Origin: DSUN01 sp035527715
GTDB taxonomy: Bacteria; Planctomycetota; PUPC01; DSUN01
Direction of reading: 5' to 3'
Length of the DNA: 37,275 nucleotides
Assembly (NCBI GenBank): GCA_035527715.1
Contig: DATKZY010000216.1
Coordinates: 1-37,275 of the forward strand
Shown here: piece after piece, positions 14,013-21,293 of the stretch
How the letters are laid out: each line of letters begins with the position of its first letter
Numbering within the stretch: the stretch's first letter is position 1
The notes under the pieces: generated by a model
What the model saw: only the letters and a program-made list of their open reading frames with translations
Database searches by the model: none
Told to the model about the DNA's origin: nothing
Made by a program: the position numbers and the translations under genes

Positions 14013-15320
14013 GTGGTTCTCCGCTGGATCGTCCTGGGCGTCTTCGCCCTCACGTATGCCTTCCTGTGCCTGAGCCATCGGCGGCGCGCCGTGGGGGTGT
14101 GGGTGGGCATCGCGGCGATGGTCGCCGCCCGGTATCTGCTGAGCGGCCAGGACGCCGAGGGCGCGCTCACGCTGCGCGCGGTGGCCTTCGACGCCGTGTC
14201 GTGGAACGTGATCGGCGTGCTGGCGGGCGCGATGCTGATCGCCGACCTGTTCATGGCCTCGGGCGTGCCGCTGCTCGTGGCCGACCTGATCGTCGCCCAC
14301 TGCCGCACGACGCGAATGGCCATCGTGAGCGTGTGCCTGTTCTCGGGCCTCGTGTCGGCCTTCGTGGACAACGTGACGACGGTGCTGCTGGTGTCGCCCA
14401 TCGCCCTGGCGATCGCGGGGCGGACCAAGGTGTCGCCCGTGCCGATCCTCATCGGCATCGCGATCAGCTCGAACCTCCAGGGCGCGGCCACGCTCATCGG
14501 CGACCCCCCGAGCATGCTCCTCGCGGGGGCCTTCAAGCTCACGTTCAACGACTTCTTCTTCCACGCGGGCAAGCCCTCGATGTTCTTCGCCATGCAGGTC
14601 GGGGCGGCAGCGAGCGCCGTCGTGCTCTTCCTGGTCTTCCGCCGGCACCGGCAGCCGATGCAGCCGGTGGAGGTGGTGAAGCCGACGACGTGGGTGCCCG
14701 TGGGCTTCATCGCCGTGATGATTCTCTTCCTCGCCTCGTCGTCGTACTTCGACCCCGGCTTCGAGTGGCTGGCGGGGACGGGCAACGTGGTGCTCGGCGT
14801 GCTGGCCTTCGCCTGGGGCGCGTGGCGCGAGCCGAAGGAGGCCAGACGCATCCTCACCCGCTATGACTTCCCGACCATGGCTCTCCTCGCCGGCATCTTC
14901 GTCCTGGCCTACGCGATGGACCAGTTCGGCTGGGTGCAGGCCATCGCCGACGGCATCGCGGGGCTGGTGGGCACGAACAAGTTCGCTGCCTACACCCTCA
15001 TCGTGTGGGTGTCGGTGCTCGTGTCGGCGTTCGTGGACAACATTGCCTACGTGGCGCTGATGCTGCCGGTGGTGAAGCACCTGGCGTCGCCTGAAATGGT
15101 CGGCGGCGACCCGTTCCTCTACGCGGCCGGGCTGCTCATCGGCGCGTGCCTGGGCGGCAACATCACGCCCATCGGGGCCTCGTGCAACGTCGTGGCTGTG
15201 GGCGCCCTGCGGCGGCAGGGACACGCGGTCAGCTTCTGGCAGTTCGCCCGCATCGGCCTTCCGTTCACGCTGGCCGCCACGCTGGCGGGCTACCTGTTCG
15301 TGTGGGTGTTCTGGGGCTGA
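14013..15320 (+). CDS. ArsB/NhaD-superfamily permease (citrate transporter-like)
   Basis: A 435-residue protein with about ten or more hydrophobic segments. Both halves carry the repeat typical of the ion-transporter superfamily: SAFVDNVTTVLLVSPIALAI with NLQGAATLIGDPPSMLLAG, and SAFVDNIAYVALMLPVV with GGNITPIGASCNVVAVG. These match ArsB, NhaD and P-protein relatives, which move arsenite, sodium/protons or dicarboxylates; the substrate is not clear. GTG start with GAGGA 8-9 nt upstream. The next gene follows after 21 bp, so they are likely co-transcribed. Confidence 0.88.
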   Translation: MVLRWIVLGVFALTYAFLCLSHRRRAVGVWVGIAAMVAARYLLSGQDAEGALTLRAVAFDAVSWNVIGVLAGAMLIADLFMASGVPLLVADLIVAHCRTTRMAIVSVCLFSGLVSAFVDNVTTVLLVSPIALAIAGRTKVSPVPILIGIAISSNLQGAATLIGDPPSMLLAGAFKLTFNDFFFHAGKPSMFFAMQVGAAASAVVLFLVFRRHRQPMQPVEVVKPTTWVPVGFIAVMILFLASSSYFDPGFEWLAGTGNVVLGVLAFAWGAWREPKEARRILTRYDFPTMALLAGIFVLAYAMDQFGWVQAIADGIAGLVGTNKFAAYTLIVWVSVLVSAFVDNIAYVALMLPVVKHLASPEMVGGDPFLYAAGLLIGACLGGNITPIGASCNVVAVGALRRQGHAVSFWQFARIGLPFTLAATLAGYLFVWVFWG

Positions 15321-15341
15321 GCGAAGTCGCTGGGAGATAGC

Positions 15342-16217
15342 GTGGAACTCGTCCCGCTCCTCATCGTGCTGCTGTCGGCCGCGGGCCACGCGATGTGGAA
15401 CTTCTTCGCCAAGTCGTCGCAGCACAAGCTCGCCTTCATCTGGGGCCTCTACGCCCTGGGCGCGGTGTTCTACCTGCCGCTGTACCTGGCGCAGGGCCTC
15501 GACGCGCGCCTGGGCGCGGGGGCCTGGGCCTGCATCCTCGGCTCGGCGGCCGCCAAGGCGGTCTACATCATCTTCCTCGCGGAGGCATTGCGGACGTGTG
15601 ACCTCTCGATCGCCTATCCGCTGAGTCGCATCGCCCCCGCCATCGTGCCGTTCTGGGCGGCGCTATTCCTGGGCGAGAGCGTCTCGGCCCTCGGCGCGTT
15701 CGGCATCGCAGTGGTCTGCATCGCCATCCCCGTCATGCACCTCCAGGGCGCCAGCATCGGGCACATGCTGCGCGTCCACCACTCGTTCCTCACGCGCGGC
15801 ACCGTATTCGCCCTCCTGGCCGCAGTCATGGTCTCCGCCTATTCGATCGTAGACAAGCTGGCAATGACCCACTACGCCAAGCCGATCGCCTTCAACTACA
15901 TCCACTGGGTGGCCACGGTGCTGCTGCTGGCGCCCTACATCGCCTGGCGCTGCGGCGTGCGCAACGTCGTGGCCCTGTTCCGCTCCGAGTGGTGGCCGCT
16001 GGCCATCTCGGGGTTCCTCGACTTCGGCGCCTACGTGCTCGTGCTCTACGTGATGGAGACGGGCAAGGTGAGCTACATCGTGGCGGCCCGGCAGACGAGC
16101 CAGATCATGGCCATCCTGCTTGGCACGATGGTGCTGCGGGAGCGCTGCGGCCGCATCCGCCTGGTCGCCGGCGGCCTCATCCTGGTCGGCGTCACCCTCA
16201 TCGGCATCGCCCGGTGA
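15342..16217 (+). CDS. EamA/DMT family transporter
   Basis: A 291-residue protein with about ten membrane segments in two EamA-type halves, as in drug/metabolite exporters. The first half contains AAGHAMWNFFAKSS and DLSIAYPLSRIAPAIVPFWA. The second half contains the matching AARQTSQIMAILLGTMVLRE and VAGGLILVGVTLIGI. GTG start with GGGAGA 4 nt upstream. The substrate is unknown. It is the second gene after the ArsB/NhaD-type permease. Confidence 0.88.
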   Translation: MELVPLLIVLLSAAGHAMWNFFAKSSQHKLAFIWGLYALGAVFYLPLYLAQGLDARLGAGAWACILGSAAAKAVYIIFLAEALRTCDLSIAYPLSRIAPAIVPFWAALFLGESVSALGAFGIAVVCIAIPVMHLQGASIGHMLRVHHSFLTRGTVFALLAAVMVSAYSIVDKLAMTHYAKPIAFNYIHWVATVLLLAPYIAWRCGVRNVVALFRSEWWPLAISGFLDFGAYVLVLYVMETGKVSYIVAARQTSQIMAILLGTMVLRERCGRIRLVAGGLILVGVTLIGIAR

Positions 16218-16223
16218 GGTCCC

Positions 16224-16252
16224 TTGACAGCGTTCCGCGCCTGGGGTAGCAT
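16224..16252 (+). promoter_or_regulatory. sigma-70 promoter for TPM-NTase-LemA operon
   Basis: TTGACA, a 17-bp spacer and TAGCAT. The -10 ends 6 bp before the ATG at 16259, so transcription would begin at or next to the start codon. Confidence 0.7.
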
Positions 16253-16258
16253 CGGGAC

Positions 16259-17269
16259 ATGTTGGCGAGGCCCTCCAAGCCCATTTCACCCGACGAATGC
16301 CCGCGGCGGCCCGCTCCGCTGCTGCTTCTCCTTGCGCTCGGCCTGGCCGCGGGCGCCTGCCGCCTGCTCGCCGCCGTGCCGTCCGACGCGCTGCTCGGGC
16401 GCCTTCAGCCGCAGGGCCGCGTGAGCGACTTTGCCGGGATCCTCAGCGCCCAGGACCGCGACGCGCTCGACGGGCTGCTCGCCGGGCTCGAACGGCGGAC
16501 CACTGCCCAGGTCGCCATCGTCACCCTCGCGTCCCTCGAGGGCGGCCAGGTGGACGACTTCACGCACAAGCTCTTCCAGCGCTGGGGCGTGGGCCGGAAG
16601 GGGAAGAACAACGGCGTCATGCTCCTCGTGGCCGTGCGCGACCGCAAGGCGCGCATCGAGGCGGGCTACGGCCTGGAGCCGGTGCTGCCCGACGTGTTGG
16701 CGGGCCGCATCCTCCGCGAGGACCTCTTTCCCGCGTTCCGCGAGGAGCGCTATGCCGACGGGCTCATCCGCGCCGCGCGTCGCATCGCCACGATCGTCGA
16801 GCGCGGCGAGCCCGCGGCGAAGCTGCCCGATGATGCGTCGCACGCCCCCGAGGGGCTGCCGGGCACGGTCTTCCTGATCGTGTTCCTCTCGGTCTTTGTT
16901 GGGGGTGGCCTGTTCATGGCGGGGGCGGGACTGGGGGCCAAGGCCGGGTTCCTGGTGCTCTGGGGCTCGTTCTTCGGTGGAATCCCCCTGCTCTTTGCCG
17001 CCGCAGCGGCCGCGACGGGCAACCTGGCGCCGATCTGCGTCCTGGGCCCGTTCGCCGTGGGGATGCTCCTGTTCGGCCGGTCGGTGGGGCGTACCCATCC
17101 AAAAAGGTTCCGCTCCGGCGGCGGGCCGACGCGCGCCACGGGCTGGGTGTGGGGTGCCACGAGCGGGGGGTCGAGCGGCCGCTCGTCCGGCGGCGGCTTC
17201 TCGAGCAGCGGGGGCGGCGGCTTCGGCGGCGGCTCGTCCGGCGGCGGGGGCGCCAGCGGCGGCTGGTAG
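16259..17269 (+). CDS. TPM-domain membrane protein (YgcG-like)
   Basis: A 336-residue protein. After a hydrophobic signal (LLLLLALGLAAGACRLLAA) the TPM domain spans about residues 55-180, with VSDFAGILSAQDRDALDGLL, TTAQVAIVTLASLEGG, RKGKNNGVMLLVAV and ARIEAGYGLEPVLPDVLAG. Two to three membrane segments follow (to about 275), then a Gly/Ser-rich tail ending GGGASGGW, as is usual in this family. TPM proteins are commonly encoded beside LemA and are linked to envelope or photosystem maintenance; the biochemical role is unclear. The ATG lies only 6 bp from the -10 element and has no ribosome site, which suggests a leaderless message. Confidence 0.9.
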   Translation: MLARPSKPISPDECPRRPAPLLLLLALGLAAGACRLLAAVPSDALLGRLQPQGRVSDFAGILSAQDRDALDGLLAGLERRTTAQVAIVTLASLEGGQVDDFTHKLFQRWGVGRKGKNNGVMLLVAVRDRKARIEAGYGLEPVLPDVLAGRILREDLFPAFREERYADGLIRAARRIATIVERGEPAAKLPDDASHAPEGLPGTVFLIVFLSVFVGGGLFMAGAGLGAKAGFLVLWGSFFGGIPLLFAAAAAATGNLAPICVLGPFAVGMLLFGRSVGRTHPKRFRSGGGPTRATGWVWGATSGGSSGRSSGGGFSSSGGGGFGGGSSGGGGASGGW

Positions 17270-17286
17270 CGAAAGGGGACCTCAGA

Positions 17287-18018
17287 ATGACTCCCGAGCA
17301 ACTCACCGAGCAGCTCAAGCAGGCCCTGCCCGCGGGTCTACGCGCTGTGGTACTCTACGGCTCCGCAGCCGCCGGCGACCACGTCGCGGGGCGGTCCGAC
17401 TACAATGTCCTCATCGTGGCCGACCGGTTGGGTCTGGTGGAGCTGGATGCCCTCGCGGCGCCTGCCCGGGCCTGGGCCAGGGCCGGCCACCGCCCGCCCC
17501 TGCTGTTCACGCCCGAGCAGCTCGCCGCTTCGGCCGACTCCTTTCCCATCGAAATCCTCGACATCCAGCAGTCGCACAGGCTCCTCTTCGGCGAGGACCC
17601 CCTGGCCGGGGTCCGCGTGAGCCGCGAGCACGTGCGCCTGGAACTCGAGCGCGAGTTGAAAGCCAAGCTCCTCCACCTCCGCGAAAGCTATCTGCTGGCC
17701 GCGGGCCGGCCCAGGCGAGTCCTCGACCTTCTTGCGGCGTCGCTCTCGTCGTTCCTCGTCCTGTTCCGCGCCGCCCTGCGGCTCTACCAGGGCGACGTGC
17801 CGACGCAGAAGCTCGACGCCGTGCGCGCCCTGGCAGGCCACATCTCATTCGACCCCCAGGTGTTCCTCACGGTTCAGGAGCTGAAGGCGGGACGCCTCAA
17901 GCCGCGCAGCGTCTCCGCGCGCGAACTGGCAGGGAACTACTTCGGAACCATCGAGCAAGTGATCGGCGCGGTGGACCGCCGTCTCCACCCCAAGGAGTCC
18001 AGCGATGTCGAAGTCTAA
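17287..18018 (+). CDS. nucleotidyltransferase-like protein (MNT/pol-beta fold) with altered catalytic site
   Basis: A 243-residue protein. Residues 19-44 match the nucleotidyltransferase core VVLYGSAAAGDH then GRSDYNVLIV. The Gly-Ser (25-26) and the first Asp (38) are present, but the second metal-binding Asp of the GS...D.D motif is Asn40. The C-terminal ~150 residues are helical (HVRLELERELKAKLLHLRES, then FRAALRLYQGD) and resemble the helical partner part of such proteins. The start has GGGGA 7 nt upstream. The stop overlaps lemA by 14 nt. The sandwich between TPM and LemA genes suggests a role with that membrane system. Confidence 0.75.
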   Translation: MTPEQLTEQLKQALPAGLRAVVLYGSAAAGDHVAGRSDYNVLIVADRLGLVELDALAAPARAWARAGHRPPLLFTPEQLAASADSFPIEILDIQQSHRLLFGEDPLAGVRVSREHVRLELERELKAKLLHLRESYLLAAGRPRRVLDLLAASLSSFLVLFRAALRLYQGDVPTQKLDAVRALAGHISFDPQVFLTVQELKAGRLKPRSVSARELAGNYFGTIEQVIGAVDRRLHPKESSDVEV

Positions 18019-18571
18019 GGTCATCCTGATCGTCGCCGCGGTCGTCGTGGGCGTGGCCCTCATCTGGTTCGTGGCGACCAACAACCAGCTCGTGGCGCTG
18101 CGCGAGGGCTGCAGCGCCGCCTGGGCGCAGGTGGAGACGGTTCTCCAGCGGCGCTTCGACCTCATCCCCAACCTCGTCGAAACCGTCAAGGGCTACGCGA
18201 AGCACGAGAAGACCGTGCTGGAGGACGTGACGAAGCTGCGCAGCCAGTGGGCCGCCGCGCAGACGCCCGCGGACAAGGCCCAGGCCGCCACGCAGCTCGA
18301 GGCCGGCATCGGCCGCCTGCTCCTCGTGGCCGAGCGCTACCCCGACCTCAAGGCGAGCGAGAACTTCCGCGACCTCCAGGTGCAGCTCGAGGGCACCGAG
18401 AACCGCATCGCCATCGAGCGCCAGCGCTACAACGAGGCCCTCCGCGCCTACAACACCCGTGTCCAGCAGTTCCCTGCCAGCATCGTCGCCAGCGTGCGTG
18501 GCCTCCAGCCGTTGCGCGCCTACTTCGAGGCCGCCCCCCCCGCCGCCGAAGCCCCCAAGGTGAAGTTCTGA
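18005..18571 (+). CDS. lemA: LemA family protein
   Basis: A 188-residue protein with one N-terminal membrane segment (VILIVAAVVVGVALIWFVA). A helical LemA domain follows: NNQLVALREGCSAAWAQVE, VLQRRFDLIPNLVETVKGYA, HEKTVLEDVTKLRS, RYPDLKASENFRDLQ and ENRIAIERQRYNEALRAYN. The C-terminal tail is Ala/Pro-rich. The N-terminus would be outside the cytoplasm. LemA and TPM genes commonly form one operon, as here. The function of bacterial LemA is not settled. Its start lies 14 nt inside the previous gene, so translation is likely coupled. Confidence 0.93.
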   Translation: MSKSKVILIVAAVVVGVALIWFVATNNQLVALREGCSAAWAQVETVLQRRFDLIPNLVETVKGYAKHEKTVLEDVTKLRSQWAAAQTPADKAQAATQLEAGIGRLLLVAERYPDLKASENFRDLQVQLEGTENRIAIERQRYNEALRAYNTRVQQFPASIVASVRGLQPLRAYFEAAPPAAEAPKVKF

Positions 18572-18642
18572 GTGGCCCACCACCCCGCTGGACAATGCGA
18601 GAGACGCTTCGGTCTCCTCTACTCCCTGAGCGCGCCGACGGG

Positions 18643-19641
18643 TCACGCGATCCGGACGAGAAGGTCGTCGGGGACGGCGAGGCCGCGGCGGGCGGCAGCA
18701 ATGTCGCGGAGGAAGCGCTGGCCGTCGGCGGCATAGCCGGCAGTGGGGCGAAGCCCCGGGACACGCTGGCACCACCAGGCGTTGAAGGCGTGCATGAAGA
18801 GCTCGCGGAGGTACTTGCTGTAGACGCTGGCGAGGGCGACCGGCAGGTAGCGGGCGTCGCCCCCCTCGTAGAAGCCGATGGTCATACGGCGGGCACCGTC
18901 GGTGACGGTGTAGATGGATTCCCCTGCGCCCTCGGTGAGGGCTCGGACGCGTGCGCCGAAGAACGTCTGGTGCAGGAGCAGGCCGTAGCGGTTGCGGCCG
19001 CCGTGCTTGTCCGCGTGCACGACGAGGCCCCGCTCGCCCCAGTCGCGCCAGAAGCGCGCCAGGAGGTGCGAGGTCATGAGGAAGAGGGTGGCCGACTTGG
19101 TGCCGTGTGCCTCCACGAGGCGGTTATACTCGCCGACGAGGACGGGCAGGCAGCGGACGCCAAGGAAGCGGGCGCCGCTCGCCTGCCGCAGGCGTTCGGC
19201 GTCGGCCTCGATCCGCCCCGCGTCGGCCGCGAGGGGCACGGCGAAGTCCGCGCCCTGGTACCAGGGATAGGCGTCCAGGTCGCCCGCCACGTCGGCCAGC
19301 GCGCCGAGCAGGGAGCGGAAGGTGGCGGCCGGGGTCACATCTTCATTTGGCACATTGCCGCCATGTGCGAAATGAAGATGTGGCCCCCTCGCCGCGGCGG
19401 CGAAGGCGAGGGCGGTGCGCTCGATGTGGCGGGGGCCGCGGGTCTGGTCGAAGAGGCGCTTGCTGTCGTCCACCGCCACGCGCTCGGGGTCGCGCGTCGA
19501 GCGGGTGACGACGTCGGCCAGGCGAGCCCAGAGGTCGTCGCCCGCGGCAGCGTCGGGCACGTCGAAGGCGACGCCGCTGACGACGAGCGGCCCGAGGAGC
19601 GGGCCGTAGCCCGCCTCGTCTATCCCTGCCACGATAGCCAC
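18643..19641 (-). CDS. divergent RNase HII-like protein with in-frame palindrome
   Basis: A 332-residue protein that opens MAIVAGIDEAGYGPLLGPLVV, clearly like the first motif of RNase HII (DEAGRGPLAGP) but with GYG in place of the GRG that reads the RNA-DNA junction. Asp8 and Glu9 are kept, Asp211 lies in VVHADKHGGRNRYG, and LASVYSKYLRELFM resembles the last motif with Glu280 where Asp is usual. It is longer than typical RNase HII (about 200-220 aa). Residues ~85-104 are encoded by a 57-bp palindrome. The start is GTG, 10 bp after the preceding gene's stop. Substrate preference could differ from RNase HII. Confidence 0.7.
   Translation of the reverse strand: MAIVAGIDEAGYGPLLGPLVVSGVAFDVPDAAAGDDLWARLADVVTRSTRDPERVAVDDSKRLFDQTRGPRHIERTALAFAAAARGPHLHFAHGGNVPNEDVTPAATFRSLLGALADVAGDLDAYPWYQGADFAVPLAADAGRIEADAERLRQASGARFLGVRCLPVLVGEYNRLVEAHGTKSATLFLMTSHLLARFWRDWGERGLVVHADKHGGRNRYGLLLHQTFFGARVRALTEGAGESIYTVTDGARRMTIGFYEGGDARYLPVALASVYSKYLRELFMHAFNAWWCQRVPGLRPTAGYAADGQRFLRDIAAARRGLAVPDDLLVRIA
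19331..19387. repeat. 57-bp palindrome inside a coding region
   Basis: Left arm 19331-19355 (begins GGGGTCACATCTTCATTT) and right arm 19363-19387 are 25-nt reverse complements with two mismatches, around a TGCCGCC loop. The total of 57 bp is exactly 19 codons, and the host frame stays open through it. Confidence 0.85.
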
Positions 19642-19651
19642 GCGGCGTGTC

Positions 19652-20302
19652 TCACCTCTTCTGCTCGGCGTTCAGCCAGGGGTCGAGCTCGATGCCGACG
19701 AATCCCGCCACGAAGTCCACAAGCTGGAGGGGCCGTAGGAGAAAGCGGATGCCCACGCCGGCGTGGACCTCTGCCCCGATGGGAAAGCTGTCGCCCCAGC
19801 GCGTGTGGAGCGGGCCCTCCACCGTGTCCTTGATGAAGAACTCCGGGTCGCCGTGGAGCTCCTTGCGGTCGAGGTACTGAATGCCGAGGGTGCCGGCGTG
19901 ACGGACGAAGGCGGCGTCGCCGGCGAGTCGCCGCCAGCCGCACAGCCCGGCCACTTGCTCCACGGGGTAGGCGAGGAAGCTGAAGGGCAGAAGGCCGATC
20001 TCGCTGTCAATCTCGCGCCAGGCGCCCACGCGGCGGTCGAGGATGCCGACGCGGCGGGTGCGCAGGTCGCTGAGGCCGAGGAACTGGACGCCATACTTGA
20101 CGTCGAGCTTGACGCCGCGTCCGGCGCCCACGTTCAGTTCCACGATGTCGAGCAGGTCGGCCAGCCGCTCGTGGAGGTAGCGCAGGGGCGCCCAGGGCCG
20201 GGCCTTCGCTTCGCGCGGCGGCTCCGCCGGCGGGGCCTCGGCGGCAGATGCAGTGCCCCACGCAAGGAGGGCGAGCAGGATGGCCGGCGCGGTGCGACGC
20301 AC
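19652..20302 (-). CDS. exported hypothetical protein (216 aa)
   Basis: GTG at 20302 is chosen as start: GGAGG lies 9 nt upstream and the product then begins with a signal peptide (VRRTAPAILLALLAWGTASA). The mature part has RYLHERLADLLDIVELNVGA, KLDVKYGVQFLGLSDLRT, LLPFSFLAYPVEQVAGL and ELHGDPEFFIKDTVE. It ends near FVAGFVGIELDPWLNAEQKR. Alternating hydrophobic strands and Gly suggest a beta-rich envelope protein, but I do not recognise a family. It is the middle gene of a minus-strand operon between the FHA gene (38 bp upstream) and the RNase HII-like gene (10 bp downstream). Confidence 0.7.
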   Translation of the reverse strand: MRRTAPAILLALLAWGTASAAEAPPAEPPREAKARPWAPLRYLHERLADLLDIVELNVGAGRGVKLDVKYGVQFLGLSDLRTRRVGILDRRVGAWREIDSEIGLLPFSFLAYPVEQVAGLCGWRRLAGDAAFVRHAGTLGIQYLDRKELHGDPEFFIKDTVEGPLHTRWGDSFPIGAEVHAGVGIRFLLRPLQLVDFVAGFVGIELDPWLNAEQKR

Positions 20303-20340
20303 GCGAGGGGTCCTCCGGCAGCCCAGCGGGCGGGCCGGGA

Positions 20341-21129
20341 TCAACGGTTCACTGCGGCGAGCCAGGCCGTCGGCGCGGAATGGATGCGCCACTCGCCGCT
20401 CTCGCGGAACAGCACGACTTCGCCGGAGAGCGGGCGGTCCTGGATCTGGACGTACACGGGCACGACCATGCCGTTCTCGGTGCGGTACGGGTTGCCGAGC
20501 TTGAGGGTGTGGAGGGCGGCGAGGCCATCCTCGGGCACGGCCTGGACCTCGTCGTCGAACTCGTTGAAGGTCATGGCCTGGCGGCGCTCGTCGGTGATCA
20601 GGGCCCAGAGTTGCCGGGCCTGGCGCGTGCGGAGGAGGGTGGCGGCGCGCCGTACCACCTGGCTGGGCGTCTGCCTCGTGAGCGCCAGGACGGCGACGAA
20701 GCCGCCCACGACCACGGCGACGATGGCCAGGCCCACGACGACCGGCAGCGGCCGCACGCGCCGCCTGCCCGGAATGTCGAACGGCACCAACTCGTCGGGG
20801 GCGGCCTCGGACAGGGGCCGCAGGGTCATGTGCTTGCGGGGGCCGTCGCCCGCGCTGTCGAAGGCGAAGGCCTCCGTGCCCACCTTGATCTGGTCGCCCG
20901 GCTCGAGGCGATGCGGCTTCATCACGAAGTCGCCGTTCACGTAGGTGCCCAGCATGCTTCCCGTGTCGGTGAGCACCCAGTCGTCGCCCGAGCGCGCGAT
21001 GCGGCAGTGCGCGCGCGACACCTGCTTCTCCATCACGCGGATGTGGCAGGACGGGTGGCGGCCGATGACGGCCGCCTTGGCGCCCAGGTCGTGTTCTTCC
21101 TTGGTTCGCAGGTTGATCAGCTTCGCCAT
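20341..21129 (-). CDS. FHA-domain membrane protein
   Basis: A 262-residue protein. The N-terminal ~90 residues are a forkhead-associated domain with the phosphothreonine-binding pattern: VIGRHPSCHIRV, QVSRAHCRI and SMLGTYVNG. A short linker leads to one membrane segment (VVVGLAIVAVVVGGFVAVLAL). After it comes an outside domain of ~105 residues with a helix AATLLRTRQARQLWALITD and strands such as GMVVPVYVQIQDRPL. FHA domains bind phosphothreonine peptides, so it may link kinase signalling to the envelope. The start at 21129 is preferred over the longer frame because GGGGA precedes it. Confidence 0.88.
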   Translation of the reverse strand: MAKLINLRTKEEHDLGAKAAVIGRHPSCHIRVMEKQVSRAHCRIARSGDDWVLTDTGSMLGTYVNGDFVMKPHRLEPGDQIKVGTEAFAFDSAGDGPRKHMTLRPLSEAAPDELVPFDIPGRRRVRPLPVVVGLAIVAVVVGGFVAVLALTRQTPSQVVRRAATLLRTRQARQLWALITDERRQAMTFNEFDDEVQAVPEDGLAALHTLKLGNPYRTENGMVVPVYVQIQDRPLSGEVVLFRESGEWRIHSAPTAWLAAVNR

Positions 21130-21162
21130 GGCGTCCCCGCCGCACTCCCGGTCACTGACCGT

Positions 21163-21191
21163 ATTCTGCCAGGAGGCGGCCCGCAAGTCAA
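21163..21191 (-). promoter_or_regulatory. sigma-70 promoter for FHA operon
   Basis: On the minus strand TTGACT (21186-21191), a 17-bp spacer and CAGAAT (21163-21168), 34 bp ahead of the FHA start. Confidence 0.6.
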
Positions 21192-21235
21192 GCCTCCGCG
21201 GGGCCGAGGCGCATCGCGCCCCGCGACGCAAGGGT

Positions 21236-21264
21236 TTGACACGCTGCTGGCCTTGCGCTAGCAT
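21236..21264 (+). promoter_or_regulatory. sigma-70 promoter for ASKHA/2Fe-2S gene
   Basis: TTGACA, a 17-bp spacer and TAGCAT, 29 bp ahead of the GTG. It is divergent from the FHA promoter. Confidence 0.75.
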
Positions 21265-21293
21265 CGCGGCACTTTGTCGCAGGAGGCCCGCGG

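Noticed and set aside
18533..18541. C-run near the end of lemA as a phase-variation site
   Set aside because: It lies within a Pro/Ala-coding tail where such runs are expected from codon use, and slippage would change only the last residues.
18601..18616. GAGAC/GTCTC hairpin as a terminator between lemA and the RNase HII-like gene
   Set aside because: Only 5 bp of stem and no T-run on either side.
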